Shown: piece after piece, positions 36,431-44,559 of the stretch | How positions within the stretch are numbered: the stretch's first letter is position 1 | Layout: each line of letters begins with the position of its first letter | Position numbers and translations under genes: made by a program | NCBI RefSeq assembly: GCF_002159765.1 | Contig: NZ_NFJH01000008.1 | Location: forward strand, 1 to 64,000 | DNA from: Collinsella sp. An268 | Lineage (GTDB): Bacteria; Actinomycetota; Coriobacteriia; Coriobacteriales; Coriobacteriaceae | Reading direction: 5' to 3' | DNA length: 64,000 nucleotides | The notes under the pieces: model-generated | Database searches by the model: none | What the model saw: the letters and a program-made list of their open reading frames with translations, nothing else | Told to the model about the DNA's origin: nothing

Positions 36431-36853
36431 GTGATCCGTCCCATCATGACCTCGCGCGTCATCCTCGCGCGCCCATCGGTAGACGCCGCACCCGGCGACG
36501 AACCGCATGCGCAGGACCTTCTGGACACCTTTGCCGCACACCGGACGGAGTGCGTTGGCATGGCCGCGAACATGATCGGTGTCCTCAAGCGCATCATCGT
36601 GTTTTCCGAGGGCGGCGCCGCGGACTCCCCCGCCCGTCTCATGTACAACCCCGAGCTCATCGCGCAGGCGGAGCCGTTTGAGACCGAGGAGGGTTGCCTC
36701 TCGCTCGCGGGCACCCGCCCCACCACGCGCTACCGCCGCATCACCGTGCGCTATCAGGACGAGAGCTGGCGCGAGCGCACCGAGCGCTTCAGCGGCTACA
36801 CCGCAGAAATTATCCAGCACGAGATAGACCACTGCTCAGGCATCGCTATCTAA
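36431..36853 (+). CDS. def: Peptide deformylase, clostridial type
   Basis: Removes the formyl group from the N-terminus of new proteins. The 140-residue product has EEGCLSLAG (motif 2, metal Cys), and IIQHEIDHCSGI (motif 3, HExxH). Motif 1 is VGMAANMIG in place of the standard G.G.AA.Q, so the usual Gln is Met. This variant is common in short clostridial deformylases and is considered a distinct subgroup. The start is GTG at 36431 after AAGGAG; ATG at 36446 is possible. The convergent CBS gene ends 9 bases away. Confidence 0.85.
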   Translation: MIRPIMTSRVILARPSVDAAPGDEPHAQDLLDTFAAHRTECVGMAANMIGVLKRIIVFSEGGAADSPARLMYNPELIAQAEPFETEEGCLSLAGTRPTTRYRRITVRYQDESWRERTERFSGYTAEIIQHEIDHCSGIAI

Positions 36854-36862
36854 CGCCTCCGC

Positions 36863-37570
36863 TTAGAAGAATTTGGCGAGGTCCCAGGCGGTAATGATGC
36901 CGAGGAGCCGTTCGTCGGGTTTGCCGTGCTCGGTCACAAACACCATGACGAGGCGGTTTGCCTGCCTGAGCGACGCCTGGAAGAGTTCCGCCACCTCGTC
37001 GGCGGGCTCGCGGCGCGCCACAAAGGCAAAGCGCCCCGGCTCGTGCGCGTCGAGAGCGAGCAACCGCTCGAGCTGTTTGAGCGTCGCCGTCTCGGGGATC
37101 TCGAGCGCCATATCGTCCACTAGATACGAAAGCACGGTGCTCTCGCTCAGCACACCCACCACGCGCCCGTCGGCCAAGATGGGCACGTGTGCGTAGCCGC
37201 GCTCGGCCATGTCGCGCAGCACCGGGCGCAGGGGCTCGTCCATAGTGGCGACGCGGATCTTCTCGCGCCGGGTGCAGACGTCCTCCGCCGCGCCCATGCC
37301 CTCAAAGCGCCCGAGCGTAGAGCGGAGCGCGTCGAGCATGGCGTCGCTGGGGATGACGGCGTATGACCCGTCGATACGCTCGTTATGCTGGAGGAAGTTG
37401 CGCACCTCGCGGCAGTAGTCGAGCTCGTCGCGAAGCGCCCGGGGTGCCTTGTCGCGGCTGAGCAGCCACGCGATGGCGCCGCCATCGCGCGAGAGGTTGT
37501 ACCGCTCGCGGATGAGCCGCTCGAGCCGGTTGTACAGGTCCAAAAACTCAACGGTGTTGTCAGCGGTCAT
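36863..37570 (-). CDS. CBS-domain protein
   Basis: A 235-residue protein. The N-terminal helical part (about 1-85) contains LYNRLERLIRERYNLSRDGG and REVRNFLQHNERIDGSY; the RNFLQH string resembles a HEPN-like helix. Two CBS modules follow: MDEPLRPVLRDMAERGYAHV with GRVVGVLSE (about 110-150) and a second ending in LLGIITAWDLAKFF. CBS pairs sense adenosine nucleotides. The start at 37570 follows GGAAGGGG; the longer frame is rejected. The target is unknown. Confidence 0.75.
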   Translation of the reverse strand: MTADNTVEFLDLYNRLERLIRERYNLSRDGGAIAWLLSRDKAPRALRDELDYCREVRNFLQHNERIDGSYAVIPSDAMLDALRSTLGRFEGMGAAEDVCTRREKIRVATMDEPLRPVLRDMAERGYAHVPILADGRVVGVLSESTVLSYLVDDMALEIPETATLKQLERLLALDAHEPGRFAFVARREPADEVAELFQASLRQANRLVMVFVTEHGKPDERLLGIITAWDLAKFF

Positions 37571-37655
37571 GGGCGCCCCTTCCGATTTGTCTACGTCCAT
37601 GGTACCCGACCCGCCGGGGACAGAATCGCCGGCCGGTCCCACATCGTCTGACAAA

Positions 37656-37692
37656 GATTATTCCGAACAGAATTATTCTGATTTGAATAATC
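37656..37692. promoter_or_regulatory. Nested 37-bp palindrome in a divergent promoter region
   Basis: GATTATTC (37656-37663) and GAATAATC (37685-37692) are perfect outer arms. Between them, after 4-base spacers, lies the central palindrome CAGAAT-T-ATTCTG (37668-37680). It sits 86 bases before the CBS gene start and 43 bases before the hypothetical gene at 37736. The AT-rich dyad looks like a repressor operator with two or three overlapping sites. Confidence 0.7.
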
Positions 37693-37735
37693 TCTGCCAC
37701 AAGATTGCATCAAAAGGGAGCAGGGAAGGCTGGCT

Positions 37736-38344
37736 ATGGAAGAGAACGCCAATCGAGATGGACTGGACGAGTTTGGCCTTCCGCTACCAAAGCATTACGA
37801 CGGTCCTCGCTTCGATGCAAGGGACTATTTCTCGGTTAGATTTGCCGCGGCAAAGACACTAGGCGAGGCTATTGAGATGCGCGGCTTGGATGCGTTCGCC
37901 GAAGAGGTGGAACCGAGCGACTTCACAGACGACACCCCAGCATACGAGACTAAGATCGGCATCGCCGAGCTTTGGGCCGAATCGACTTGACGCGACGGGG
38001 AGAGTGCGCGAAACATCGAGCTCGAGCGCACTGTCGCAGCACTCCAAGAGGGCGATGTTATCGAGATTCGCCGGTGCCCGCAAGAGCAAAACGAATATGG
38101 ATATACCTTCACGACGCAGGACGGCTCCCCATTACCCTTCACGCCCTATCACGATTACGATGACCAGTTTTTTACACGAGCGCTTGAGGAATGTCGCATT
38201 TGGGACAAACCGTTCTGCCGCGTACGCAGCGTCACGCGCTTTGGCGGAGACAACAACGTACCCGTTGACCCAACGTTTTGCTGGCACGTTTATTCATGCA
38301 AAGTGACCGTGATTAAGCGCGGCTGGAATCCCATGCTCAACTAA
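37736..38344 (+). pseudogene. Unknown gene with an in-frame TGA
   Basis: The first part codes 84 residues (MEENANRDGLDEFGLPLPKH start) and ends at TGA 37988-37990. The same frame then stays open for another 117 codons to TAA at 38342-38344, with good amino-acid character (for example RNIELERTVAALQEGDVIEI and WHVYSCKVTVIKRGW). No start codon lies shortly after the TGA. The simplest reading is one 202-codon gene broken by a point mutation. Readthrough cannot be excluded. AGCAGGGAAGG precedes the ATG. No family is recognised. GC is lower than in the flanking genes. Confidence 0.65.
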
Positions 38345-38389
38345 CGGCTCCGAGTCCTAGACGCGGCCGTCCGGATATCTTTGGAATAG

Positions 38390-38515
38390 CCGATCGCCCG
38401 TCTAGCACCATCCAACAAAGAGCCCAAGCGCGAGGACGGCGGCCCGGAGTGGGGCGACCAGGTCGTCTGGGAGGAGCTCTACCACAGGGACCCGTGCCCC
38501 TTCTGGCTGGACTAG
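38390..38515 (+). pseudogene. 3' gene fragment
   Basis: Forty-one codons without a start, ending NKEPKREDGGPEWGDQV then VWEELYHRDPCPFWLD and a TAG. The strongly protein-like composition suggests the tail of a lost gene. No family is recognised. It lies in the 311-base gap between the broken gene at 37736-38344 and the Abi gene. Confidence 0.35.
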
Positions 38516-38550
38516 GACAGGTGTTCTACCGTGACACACTTTTTGTCCTA
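38513..38550. repeat. Short inverted repeat at the end of the fragment
   Basis: TAGGACA (38513-38519) and TGTCCTA (38544-38550) flank GGTGT and ACACAC, which can extend the pairing. It starts on the stop codon of the fragment. GTGACACACTTTTTGTCC looks like an insertion-sequence end, but no transposase is near. Confidence 0.35.
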
Positions 38551-38590
38551 TAAGCCGCTCCTGAACGCCCTCGATTAATTGGTGATAACG

Positions 38591-38626
38591 AAAACGGGGC
38601 AGAACCGCTCGCGCAGTCCCGCCCCG
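38591..38626 (-). terminator. Terminator of the Abi gene
   Basis: On the minus strand CGGGGC pairs with GCCCCG, with partly paired GGACTGC/GCGGTTC inside, followed by GTTTTCG. It lies 30 bases after the Abi stop codon. Confidence 0.75.
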
Positions 38627-38655
38627 ATAAGCCCGAAGGCTTTGCAACGTGCGAT

Positions 38656-39639
38656 TTAGTCTAGCAGACCGAGCGATGAGGTCAAGCGCTTTAGGAAAAG
38701 AAGCGCCGCCATGCTCGGGTTCTCGGGCGGTAACCCACATGCGTCGACTTCTGCAAACAGCTCCATGAGCGTGGCCTTGCGATCTGAACGGACCTCTCCC
38801 TTGGGAACGATCTGCGAGAAGAGATACAGCAGGCTGCATATCTGGACCATCCGGCGACTGCGGAACCACTTCGATCGCAGACGCTTAGGGATTCCAAGCG
38901 CGTTCATGGCGTTCACAAGAACAGCGGGCGAGCGCTTTGAGGGCGAGGGACTTGCGACATCGTTGAGAATGCATGCTCCATGTGCCCCAGCGTTGCGAAT
39001 TTGCCTCGAGTTCTTGAGCTGATAGTGGACGTCCCTCAGGTCTTTGTCGCCCCACCTGGCCGCGCAGAACCTCACGAGATCGGCGAAGATGCCGAACGGC
39101 ACCACCTCGCAGAACGCCCAAATTGGCATGTCGCCCAAGTACTTTCTCACAACGCCACCGGCGTAATGGTCGTTTCTCCTCTTCTTGAGCTCCCCCTCAA
39201 TGCGGGAGCGGTCGTTTTTGGGAAGGCTCGCGTGGTACGCGCGCATGATGGCGTAACCGTCCTCGCCGTGGTCCTCGGCAGCCGAGAGTAGGCGGACCTT
39301 TGCGAAGTGCTCGATGTCAAGAGTCATGGCGAGCAGGATGTCACGCAGCTGACGATCGAGATTCGACAGCGTCTTGAGATGACCGAAGTCGAGTTTCACG
39401 TACCTCCCGTCATGCGGGCCGCCGACGTATTTGGGAAAGAGCTTGCGGTAGGAGTAGACACGGAAGAACTGGCACTTGGTACGCAGATGAGCAACGGCAT
39501 CTTCCTCAGAGACGAGATCGAAGGTGATGCCCTTTGACTTCATGTGGGCTATTTGCTGCTCAACGGTAAGCATGGGCTTAGAATGACCCCCGGATGAGGA
39601 GGCGCCTTCTTCATCGCCAACGTTGCATACATCAGTCAT
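38656..39639 (-). CDS. Abi family (AbiD/AbiF-type) HEPN protein
   Basis: Predicted abortive-infection protein of 327 residues. It begins near MLTVEQQIAHMKSKGITF and has the Abi_2 blocks FFRVYSYRKLFPKY (about 58-71) and DRQLRDILLAMTLDIEHFAK (about 95-114). The HEPN ribonuclease motif R-N-x-x-x-H is present as SRQIRNAGAHG with Arg215, Asn216 and His220. AbiD/AbiF homologues stop phage growth, and HEPN proteins usually cut RNA. The start at 39639 follows GGTGG. It is 10 bases downstream of an XRE gene, so the regulator and effector may be one operon. Confidence 0.85.
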   Translation of the reverse strand: MTDVCNVGDEEGASSSGGHSKPMLTVEQQIAHMKSKGITFDLVSEEDAVAHLRTKCQFFRVYSYRKLFPKYVGGPHDGRYVKLDFGHLKTLSNLDRQLRDILLAMTLDIEHFAKVRLLSAAEDHGEDGYAIMRAYHASLPKNDRSRIEGELKKRRNDHYAGGVVRKYLGDMPIWAFCEVVPFGIFADLVRFCAARWGDKDLRDVHYQLKNSRQIRNAGAHGACILNDVASPSPSKRSPAVLVNAMNALGIPKRLRSKWFRSRRMVQICSLLYLFSQIVPKGEVRSDRKATLMELFAEVDACGLPPENPSMAALLFLKRLTSSLGLLD

Positions 39640-39649
39640 TTGTGACCAC

Positions 39650-40042
39650 CTACCGTTGGACGCACTTCTGCGAACGTATCGCATGCTCGCTCAGCTCCAC
39701 GTAGGAGAGGTAGCTGTCCACGAGGGCGCGGCCCTCGGGGCTGAGGGCGTCGTAGCGTGGCTGGATTCCCTCGGGCTCGGGCGCGTCGATGTCCTCGCGG
39801 CCGATGACGAGGTCGATGGAGCAGCCCAGCTTGTCCGCGATCTGCCAGGCGGCGGGCAGCGGGATGCCGCAGTCGGCGCCGTCGCCGGCGCGCTCGTAGC
39901 GCGCGTAGGTTGAGCCGGGGATGCCGAGCGCCTCGGCGAACTCCTTCGCGGAGCGGTAGCCCGCCTCGCGGCGGAGCCTCTGGAGTGTTCTTTTGCCGCT
40001 GATGGCCTTGTAGGGGGTTTGGGAGGTTGCAGTCAGTGACAT
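39650..40042 (-). CDS. XRE-type HTH regulator
   Basis: A 130-residue DNA-binding protein. The helix-turn-helix is RTLQRLRREAGYRSAKEFAE (about 18-37) followed by ALGIPGSTYARYE (about 38-50). The C-terminal part (RYDALSPEGRALVDSYLSYV) is shared with the larger paralogue at 40135-40821. It lies just upstream of the Abi gene and likely controls it, which is inference. GTGACAAG-type spacing gives a weak ribosome site. Confidence 0.85.
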   Translation of the reverse strand: MSLTATSQTPYKAISGKRTLQRLRREAGYRSAKEFAEALGIPGSTYARYERAGDGADCGIPLPAAWQIADKLGCSIDLVIGREDIDAPEPEGIQPRYDALSPEGRALVDSYLSYVELSEHAIRSQKCVQR

Positions 40043-40134
40043 ATACTTGTCACCGTCCCTTCTGGATTTGCCTCTGGACCGGACGCCGGCCCCGCGGGAG
40101 TGCCAGCTCCCGCGGGCCCACCTGTTTTGAGTCT

Positions 40135-40821
40135 CTACGCCCTCGCGTCACCTCCCCTCCCGCTCGCCGCGGAGTCGTACTCTACCGCGACGCCGTGGTC
40201 GACGGAGCCCCACAGTACCTGCATGCCCTCGAGCTCGAACTCGCCGTGGGTGCGGTCGTAGGCCGCCATGATCTTCTCGATGGTCCTGTTGTCGATGAGT
40301 TCCTGCGCCTTGAGCGGGTGCTTGCCGCGCTTCTTCGCCGCCTGCTCCTGGAGGAAGGACTCGAAGGTAGTGCGCGCCGCCTCGGCGCTGTCGAACGCGA
40401 CGAGCTCGCCGAAGGCGGCGCCGTCGCGCATCTGGGAGAGCATCTGCTGCTCGTACTGGTAGCAGAGCGCCTCGTAGGGGCGCTCCTCCTCGCGGCGGCG
40501 GTGCGCGCGGATCTTCTCGTCCTTCATGAGCACGAACTCGCGGAGCTCGTCGGCGAGCTGCCGCGCCTCGGGCGTGAGCCCGTCGTACTCGAGCTGCACC
40601 TCGCCGCGCGCGGTGCCCGGCGCCGGCGCCTTGCGGCCGACGATGGCGTCGATGGTGGTGCCGAGGATGTCCGCGAGCTGCCAGGCGCGGTCCATGGGGA
40701 TCTTGTCCGGGTTGGACTCGTAGCGCGCGTAGGTGGAGGCGGGTATCCCGTGCGCCTCGGCGAAGTCGTTGGCGTTCTTGTAGCCCGCCGCGCGGCGCAG
40801 CTCTAAGAGGTTGCTTGCCAT
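40135..40821 (-). CDS. XRE-type HTH regulator with C-terminal extension
   Basis: A 228-residue protein. Its helix-turn-helix (LLELRRAAGYKNANDFAEAH, then GIPASTYARYE, about 5-35) matches the shorter paralogue 92 bases downstream, as does YDGLTPEARQLADELREFVL (about 78-97). The remaining part is charged and helical (KDEKIRAHRRREEERPYEAL) and has no known domain. The ATG at 40821 is chosen because AAAGGTGG is well spaced. The two XRE genes probably arose by duplication. Confidence 0.82.
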   Translation of the reverse strand: MASNLLELRRAAGYKNANDFAEAHGIPASTYARYESNPDKIPMDRAWQLADILGTTIDAIVGRKAPAPGTARGEVQLEYDGLTPEARQLADELREFVLMKDEKIRAHRRREEERPYEALCYQYEQQMLSQMRDGAAFGELVAFDSAEAARTTFESFLQEQAAKKRGKHPLKAQELIDNRTIEKIMAAYDRTHGEFELEGMQVLWGSVDHGVAVEYDSAASGRGGDARA

Positions 40822-41181
40822 GGCGTCCACCTTTCTCGAGATGCCTGCGCCCCACGGAGAGAGGCACTTGGTGTCTCTCGTCTCCTTATTTCACTTCACA
40901 ACAGATACTATTATAGTTTGATAATTTAGTCTACGATAATTGATTATTTAATCTCAGATATTGAAGCTATTCTCTCTATTTAATATATTCTATGGTGTTT
41001 CGCCACGAACGGCGACGGAGCGCGCTACTTTCTAGAAGACAAGAACGGTGGGTGCGGAAGATATTGCTGATTCTTCCTAATCCATAGGACACATGTAGAG
41101 CTATGCGAAACAATTGAATCCCCGTCCCCGATATAATCTGAGTTTATTAAGGTTCTCCTGGAGATCCAAAGGGGGTTTGCT
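40822..41181. promoter_or_regulatory. AT-rich divergent promoter region
   Basis: These 360 bases are far richer in A and T than the rest of the window, mainly 40900-41000. ATAAT-TG-ATTAT (40936-40947) is a dyad, and GATAATT/GATTATT motifs recur nearby. On the minus strand a TATAAT near 40910-40916 may serve the XRE gene. On the plus strand TATAAT at 41132-41137 lies 45 bases before the membrane-protein start. No gene is seen. Confidence 0.5.
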
Positions 41182-42414
41182 GTGACAATTGAATTGATTG
41201 CCACCGTGATTGTCCCAATCCTTGCTGCAGTGCTCTCTCTAATTGGATCTCTTTTTTCAGAGGTCAGCCAGCGTGGGCGCATCAAAACCGACATTGCGAT
41301 ATATCGAAATCTCACCTCAAAATTGGATTACAATCAGGAAATATCCAACTCGCTCAATATACTCTCCGAGCACATTGAGCGGGAGCTGAGCATGCTTGCC
41401 GGCGGCAGGGCGCGCTGGACATGCCTGCCGAGAGCAGTAGCACTTCTTGCTCTAGGAGGAATGCTGTTCTTTGTTGTCGTTCGCCTCGCTTCGCTTCTGG
41501 ATGTGACTGACTTCTTTTCTCCTCTCAGTTTGTATGCGTATTTCCTTCTGCTTATACTTGGTGCTTGGTGCCTAATGTCGGGGCTGAGAAACTTGTATCG
41601 ATACGTTGCCCTTAAGTCACAGCTACTCCTCATCCTCGATGAGGCAAGGACATCTCTAAGAGCGCTCACGAAACTGAGCCAGAACCTCCATCAATCCGTC
41701 GATACCCAGAGCAAGCTTTCCAATCTTTTCAAAAAGGTTGCCATCAGTTTGGAAACCCCTCAGACAAATCTTGTTAACGAGGCCTCGAATGCATCATTCG
41801 ATATCTTTGACAGTATTAGAGGCTTGAAAAAACTTCAGAAGGCGCTCAAAGAGCACGAAGAGCAGGTAAACCGGGATATTTCAAGAAAGAACGAACTTAT
41901 CGCGTCCGCAAACAGCACTTTGCGAAATGCTAGCTTCGTGGAAGATCGCACACTGTTTTCCCTATCCCTTAGGCGGATGCGCCTAAGGCTTGCTGAAAGG
42001 CGTTCAGAACTTGAAGCCATGGAGAATCTGCTGATTGAGGCGAAGGACAACATTGCCTGGTGCCGAGGTGCGGTTGACGAATCAATACGACTTTACGAAA
42101 GCTTGTCTGGAAATGAGGCAGGCAATAAGCGTGTCGTACTTAAAGATTCAAGTGGATTGCTCGCCTTCGATACCTCTGAGGAGCTCTATAAGAGAGAGCA
42201 CCTTGAAAACTTCTTCTCGGACTTATCAGACGGTCGTTTTGAGATCATCAGAGCGAACGGCCCTCACAACATCCTCGTCGTTGCGCAACAAAACGCTAAT
42301 GAGATATACAAAGGGCATCGTACACTTACGATACTTGGCTTTCTCACCGCCAAAGATGGACATTTTCCCAGCTATCTCAGGATTAGTCATGCTCCTGTGC
42401 GACATGTGCCATAG
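41182..42414 (+). CDS. Unknown membrane protein with coiled coil
   Basis: A 410-residue protein with three membrane helices (about 4-24, 84-102, 112-134) and a long charged helical region (about 140-310) that looks like a coiled coil, for example KLQKALKEHEEQVNRDISRK and RLRLAERRSELEAMENLLIE. The last 80 residues may fold separately. The start is GTG at 41182 after AAAGGGGG. GC is clearly lower than in core genes and codons such as ATA, TTA and AGA are frequent, so it was probably acquired by transfer. No family is recognised. It lies between the XRE genes and the type III R-M genes. Confidence 0.7.
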   Translation: MTIELIATVIVPILAAVLSLIGSLFSEVSQRGRIKTDIAIYRNLTSKLDYNQEISNSLNILSEHIERELSMLAGGRARWTCLPRAVALLALGGMLFFVVVRLASLLDVTDFFSPLSLYAYFLLLILGAWCLMSGLRNLYRYVALKSQLLLILDEARTSLRALTKLSQNLHQSVDTQSKLSNLFKKVAISLETPQTNLVNEASNASFDIFDSIRGLKKLQKALKEHEEQVNRDISRKNELIASANSTLRNASFVEDRTLFSLSLRRMRLRLAERRSELEAMENLLIEAKDNIAWCRGAVDESIRLYESLSGNEAGNKRVVLKDSSGLLAFDTSEELYKREHLENFFSDLSDGRFEIIRANGPHNILVVAQQNANEIYKGHRTLTILGFLTAKDGHFPSYLRISHAPVRHVP

Positions 42415-42808
42415 CCATTGAGGGAAAGCGAGCACGGCCCCCTTACGACAAAACATGAGAATCCCTGTGAGAGGGTTTGTCAACTTTCGTAAGTGTGATG
42501 AGTGTGTCGGGGCGTCCGAAGCCGACAGGGGAGATGGTAAACAAGGCCGCCGTGCTCAAAGCGTACGGTTACTCCAACGACGGCATCGTTTGAGCACAAG
42601 TATCCACGAATTGACATCTTACAGCTGGACCGTCAGCTTCAATAACAAGCAACGGCACGCTAAGCAAGGACCTAAAGCCAGCGAGCGCATGAAGGGATGT
42701 TCTCCCCGCCCTGCGTGAACCGACTTTTCAACATGTCTGGTCCCTGTGGGATAATGGTTGCATTGTGTTGTTAACCGTCACGGCTTGTGCCGGATTGGAT
42801 GTGCGTCA
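42415..42808. other. Intergenic region with possible gene debris
   Basis: A 31-codon frame at 42498-42593 (MSVSGRPKPTGEMVNKAAVL, then KAYGYSNDGIV) and a following stretch reading KYPRIDILQLDRQLQ in another frame look like decayed coding sequence. Neither is long enough to name. AT content is intermediate. No promoter for the mod gene was identified with confidence. Confidence 0.35.
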
Positions 42809-44557
42809 ATGCCGACTCTCAACTGGATGGGCAAGGAGAAGGTGGTCAACCACCACCGTGACGTCCCGTATCGCGTGCTCGAGCGCGTACCCGAGAAGGG
42901 CGTGCTCGACAGCCACGGCTCGGACTGCGGGAACATGGTCATCCACGGCGACAACCTCGAGGCGCTCAAGGCGCTGCTGCCGGAGTACGAGGGCAAGGTT
43001 GACTGCATCTACATCGATCCGCCGTACAACACCGGCAACGAGGGGTGGCGCTACAACGACAACGTCAACGACCCTCGCATCAGGAAATGGCTTGGTGAAG
43101 CCGTGGGCAAGGAGGGCGAGGACTTCAGCCGCCACGACAAGTGGCTGTGCATGATGTACCCGAGGCTTCAGCTGCTGAGGAAGCTGCTCTCCCCGACGGG
43201 CGCCATTTTCATCAGCATTGACGATACGGAGCTCGCGAACCTGAGGCTCGTGTGCGACGAGATCTTCTCTCCCTCGTGTTTCGTCTCCGATGTGTCCTGG
43301 CAGCGAAACTACTCGACCAGAAACGACTCCAAGGGCATCCCAGCCGAGGTCGAGCATATGCTCGTCTACAGCAAGGCGCCCGGCTGGCAGCCCCGCAAGC
43401 TGCCGCGCACGTCGGAGATGGACTCGAAGTACAAGAACCCAGACAACGACGTCATGCCTTGGAGAAGTAGCGACGCATTCGCGCCAGGCGCCGCGACCCA
43501 CCAGGGAATGGTTTATGCGATTCAGCATCCCTTTACCGGCAAGTTGCTATACCCGTACAGCGGGTCCTGCTGGCGGTACCAGCAGGACAAGATGCTCGAC
43601 TACATGAACGGCTGGTGCCCGTATGTCCTCAAGGATCTGGACGACGCAGATCGGAGGGCCGAGGTCTGCGGTCTCGACGCCTCCGAGGTCCGTGAGGGAG
43701 TCAAGGGCATCGTGCTCGCCCAGTCCGTCGAGGAGTCGAAGGCCATGGCCTCCGCAATCCAGAAGACGGGCCCGTGGCCGAGGTTCTTTTTTTCCAGAAA
43801 CGGGAAGGGTGGAATCGCTCGTAAGACCTATATCGACAGTGTAGGAGGGCGACTGCCGACGAACTATTGGCCCTACTCCGAGGTCGGCCACACCGACGAG
43901 GCCAAGAAGGAAATCAAGACAATCTTCGGCGGAAAGGCCCCGTTCGACACGCCGAAGCCTACGCGCCTGATTGAGCGTGTGCTCCAGATTGCTGTGGGCG
44001 ACGACGCCCTCGTGCTCGACTCCTTCGCGGGCTCCGGCACGACGGCGCACGCGGTCTTGAGGCTCAACGCAGTGGACGGCGGCTCCCGCCGTTTCATCCT
44101 CGCCGAGCTTGACGGCTACGCCGACACCGTCACTGCCGAGCGCGTCCGCCGCGTCATCGCGGGCTACGGCGAGGGAGGCAACGCCGTAGAGGGCATCGAC
44201 TCCGGCTTCTCCTACTACGAGCTCGGCCCCGCGCTCTTCCGGGGCGACGGGACGCTGAGTCCGGACGTCACGCGCGCGGACCTCGCCCGCTACGTGTGGG
44301 CGACGGAGACGCGCGCGCCCTACGAGGACCTCGCCGACGAGCACCCTTACCTCCTCGGAGAGCACGCGCAGGCGGTCTACTACCTCGCCTGGGAGCCCGG
44401 CGAGGAGACCGCGCTCACCTACGACCTGCTACGAGGCCTCCCGCGCAAGGGGTCGCCGACCGTGATCTACGCGGACCGCTGCGCCATCGCGCCCGAGCGC
44501 CTTGACGAGATGGGCGTCGTCTTCAAGCGCGTGCCCGACCAGATAGCGAGGATCTAG
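42809..44557 (+). CDS. Type III restriction-modification DNA methyltransferase (Mod)
   Basis: Adenine methyltransferase of 582 residues that sets sequence specificity for both subunits of a type III system. Motif IV is YIDPPYNTGNEGW (about 68-80), and the SAM-binding motif I is VLDSFAGSGTTAHAVL, which comes after it, the beta-class order of Mod proteins. The middle part between them (about 160-370) would be the target recognition domain. A short C-terminal domain follows. The start at 42809 (MPTLNWMGKEK) is preferred; 17 upstream codons are open. res follows after two bases. Confidence 0.92.
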   Translation: MPTLNWMGKEKVVNHHRDVPYRVLERVPEKGVLDSHGSDCGNMVIHGDNLEALKALLPEYEGKVDCIYIDPPYNTGNEGWRYNDNVNDPRIRKWLGEAVGKEGEDFSRHDKWLCMMYPRLQLLRKLLSPTGAIFISIDDTELANLRLVCDEIFSPSCFVSDVSWQRNYSTRNDSKGIPAEVEHMLVYSKAPGWQPRKLPRTSEMDSKYKNPDNDVMPWRSSDAFAPGAATHQGMVYAIQHPFTGKLLYPYSGSCWRYQQDKMLDYMNGWCPYVLKDLDDADRRAEVCGLDASEVREGVKGIVLAQSVEESKAMASAIQKTGPWPRFFFSRNGKGGIARKTYIDSVGGRLPTNYWPYSEVGHTDEAKKEIKTIFGGKAPFDTPKPTRLIERVLQIAVGDDALVLDSFAGSGTTAHAVLRLNAVDGGSRRFILAELDGYADTVTAERVRRVIAGYGEGGNAVEGIDSGFSYYELGPALFRGDGTLSPDVTRADLARYVWATETRAPYEDLADEHPYLLGEHAQAVYYLAWEPGEETALTYDLLRGLPRKGSPTVIYADRCAIAPERLDEMGVVFKRVPDQIARI

Positions 44558-44559
44558 CC

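Noticed and set aside
37985-38060. Selenocysteine codon at the in-frame TGA
   Set aside because: Not accepted as a call: I see no convincing SECIS-like hairpin right after the TGA and no cysteine-homologue context. It stays as a check only.
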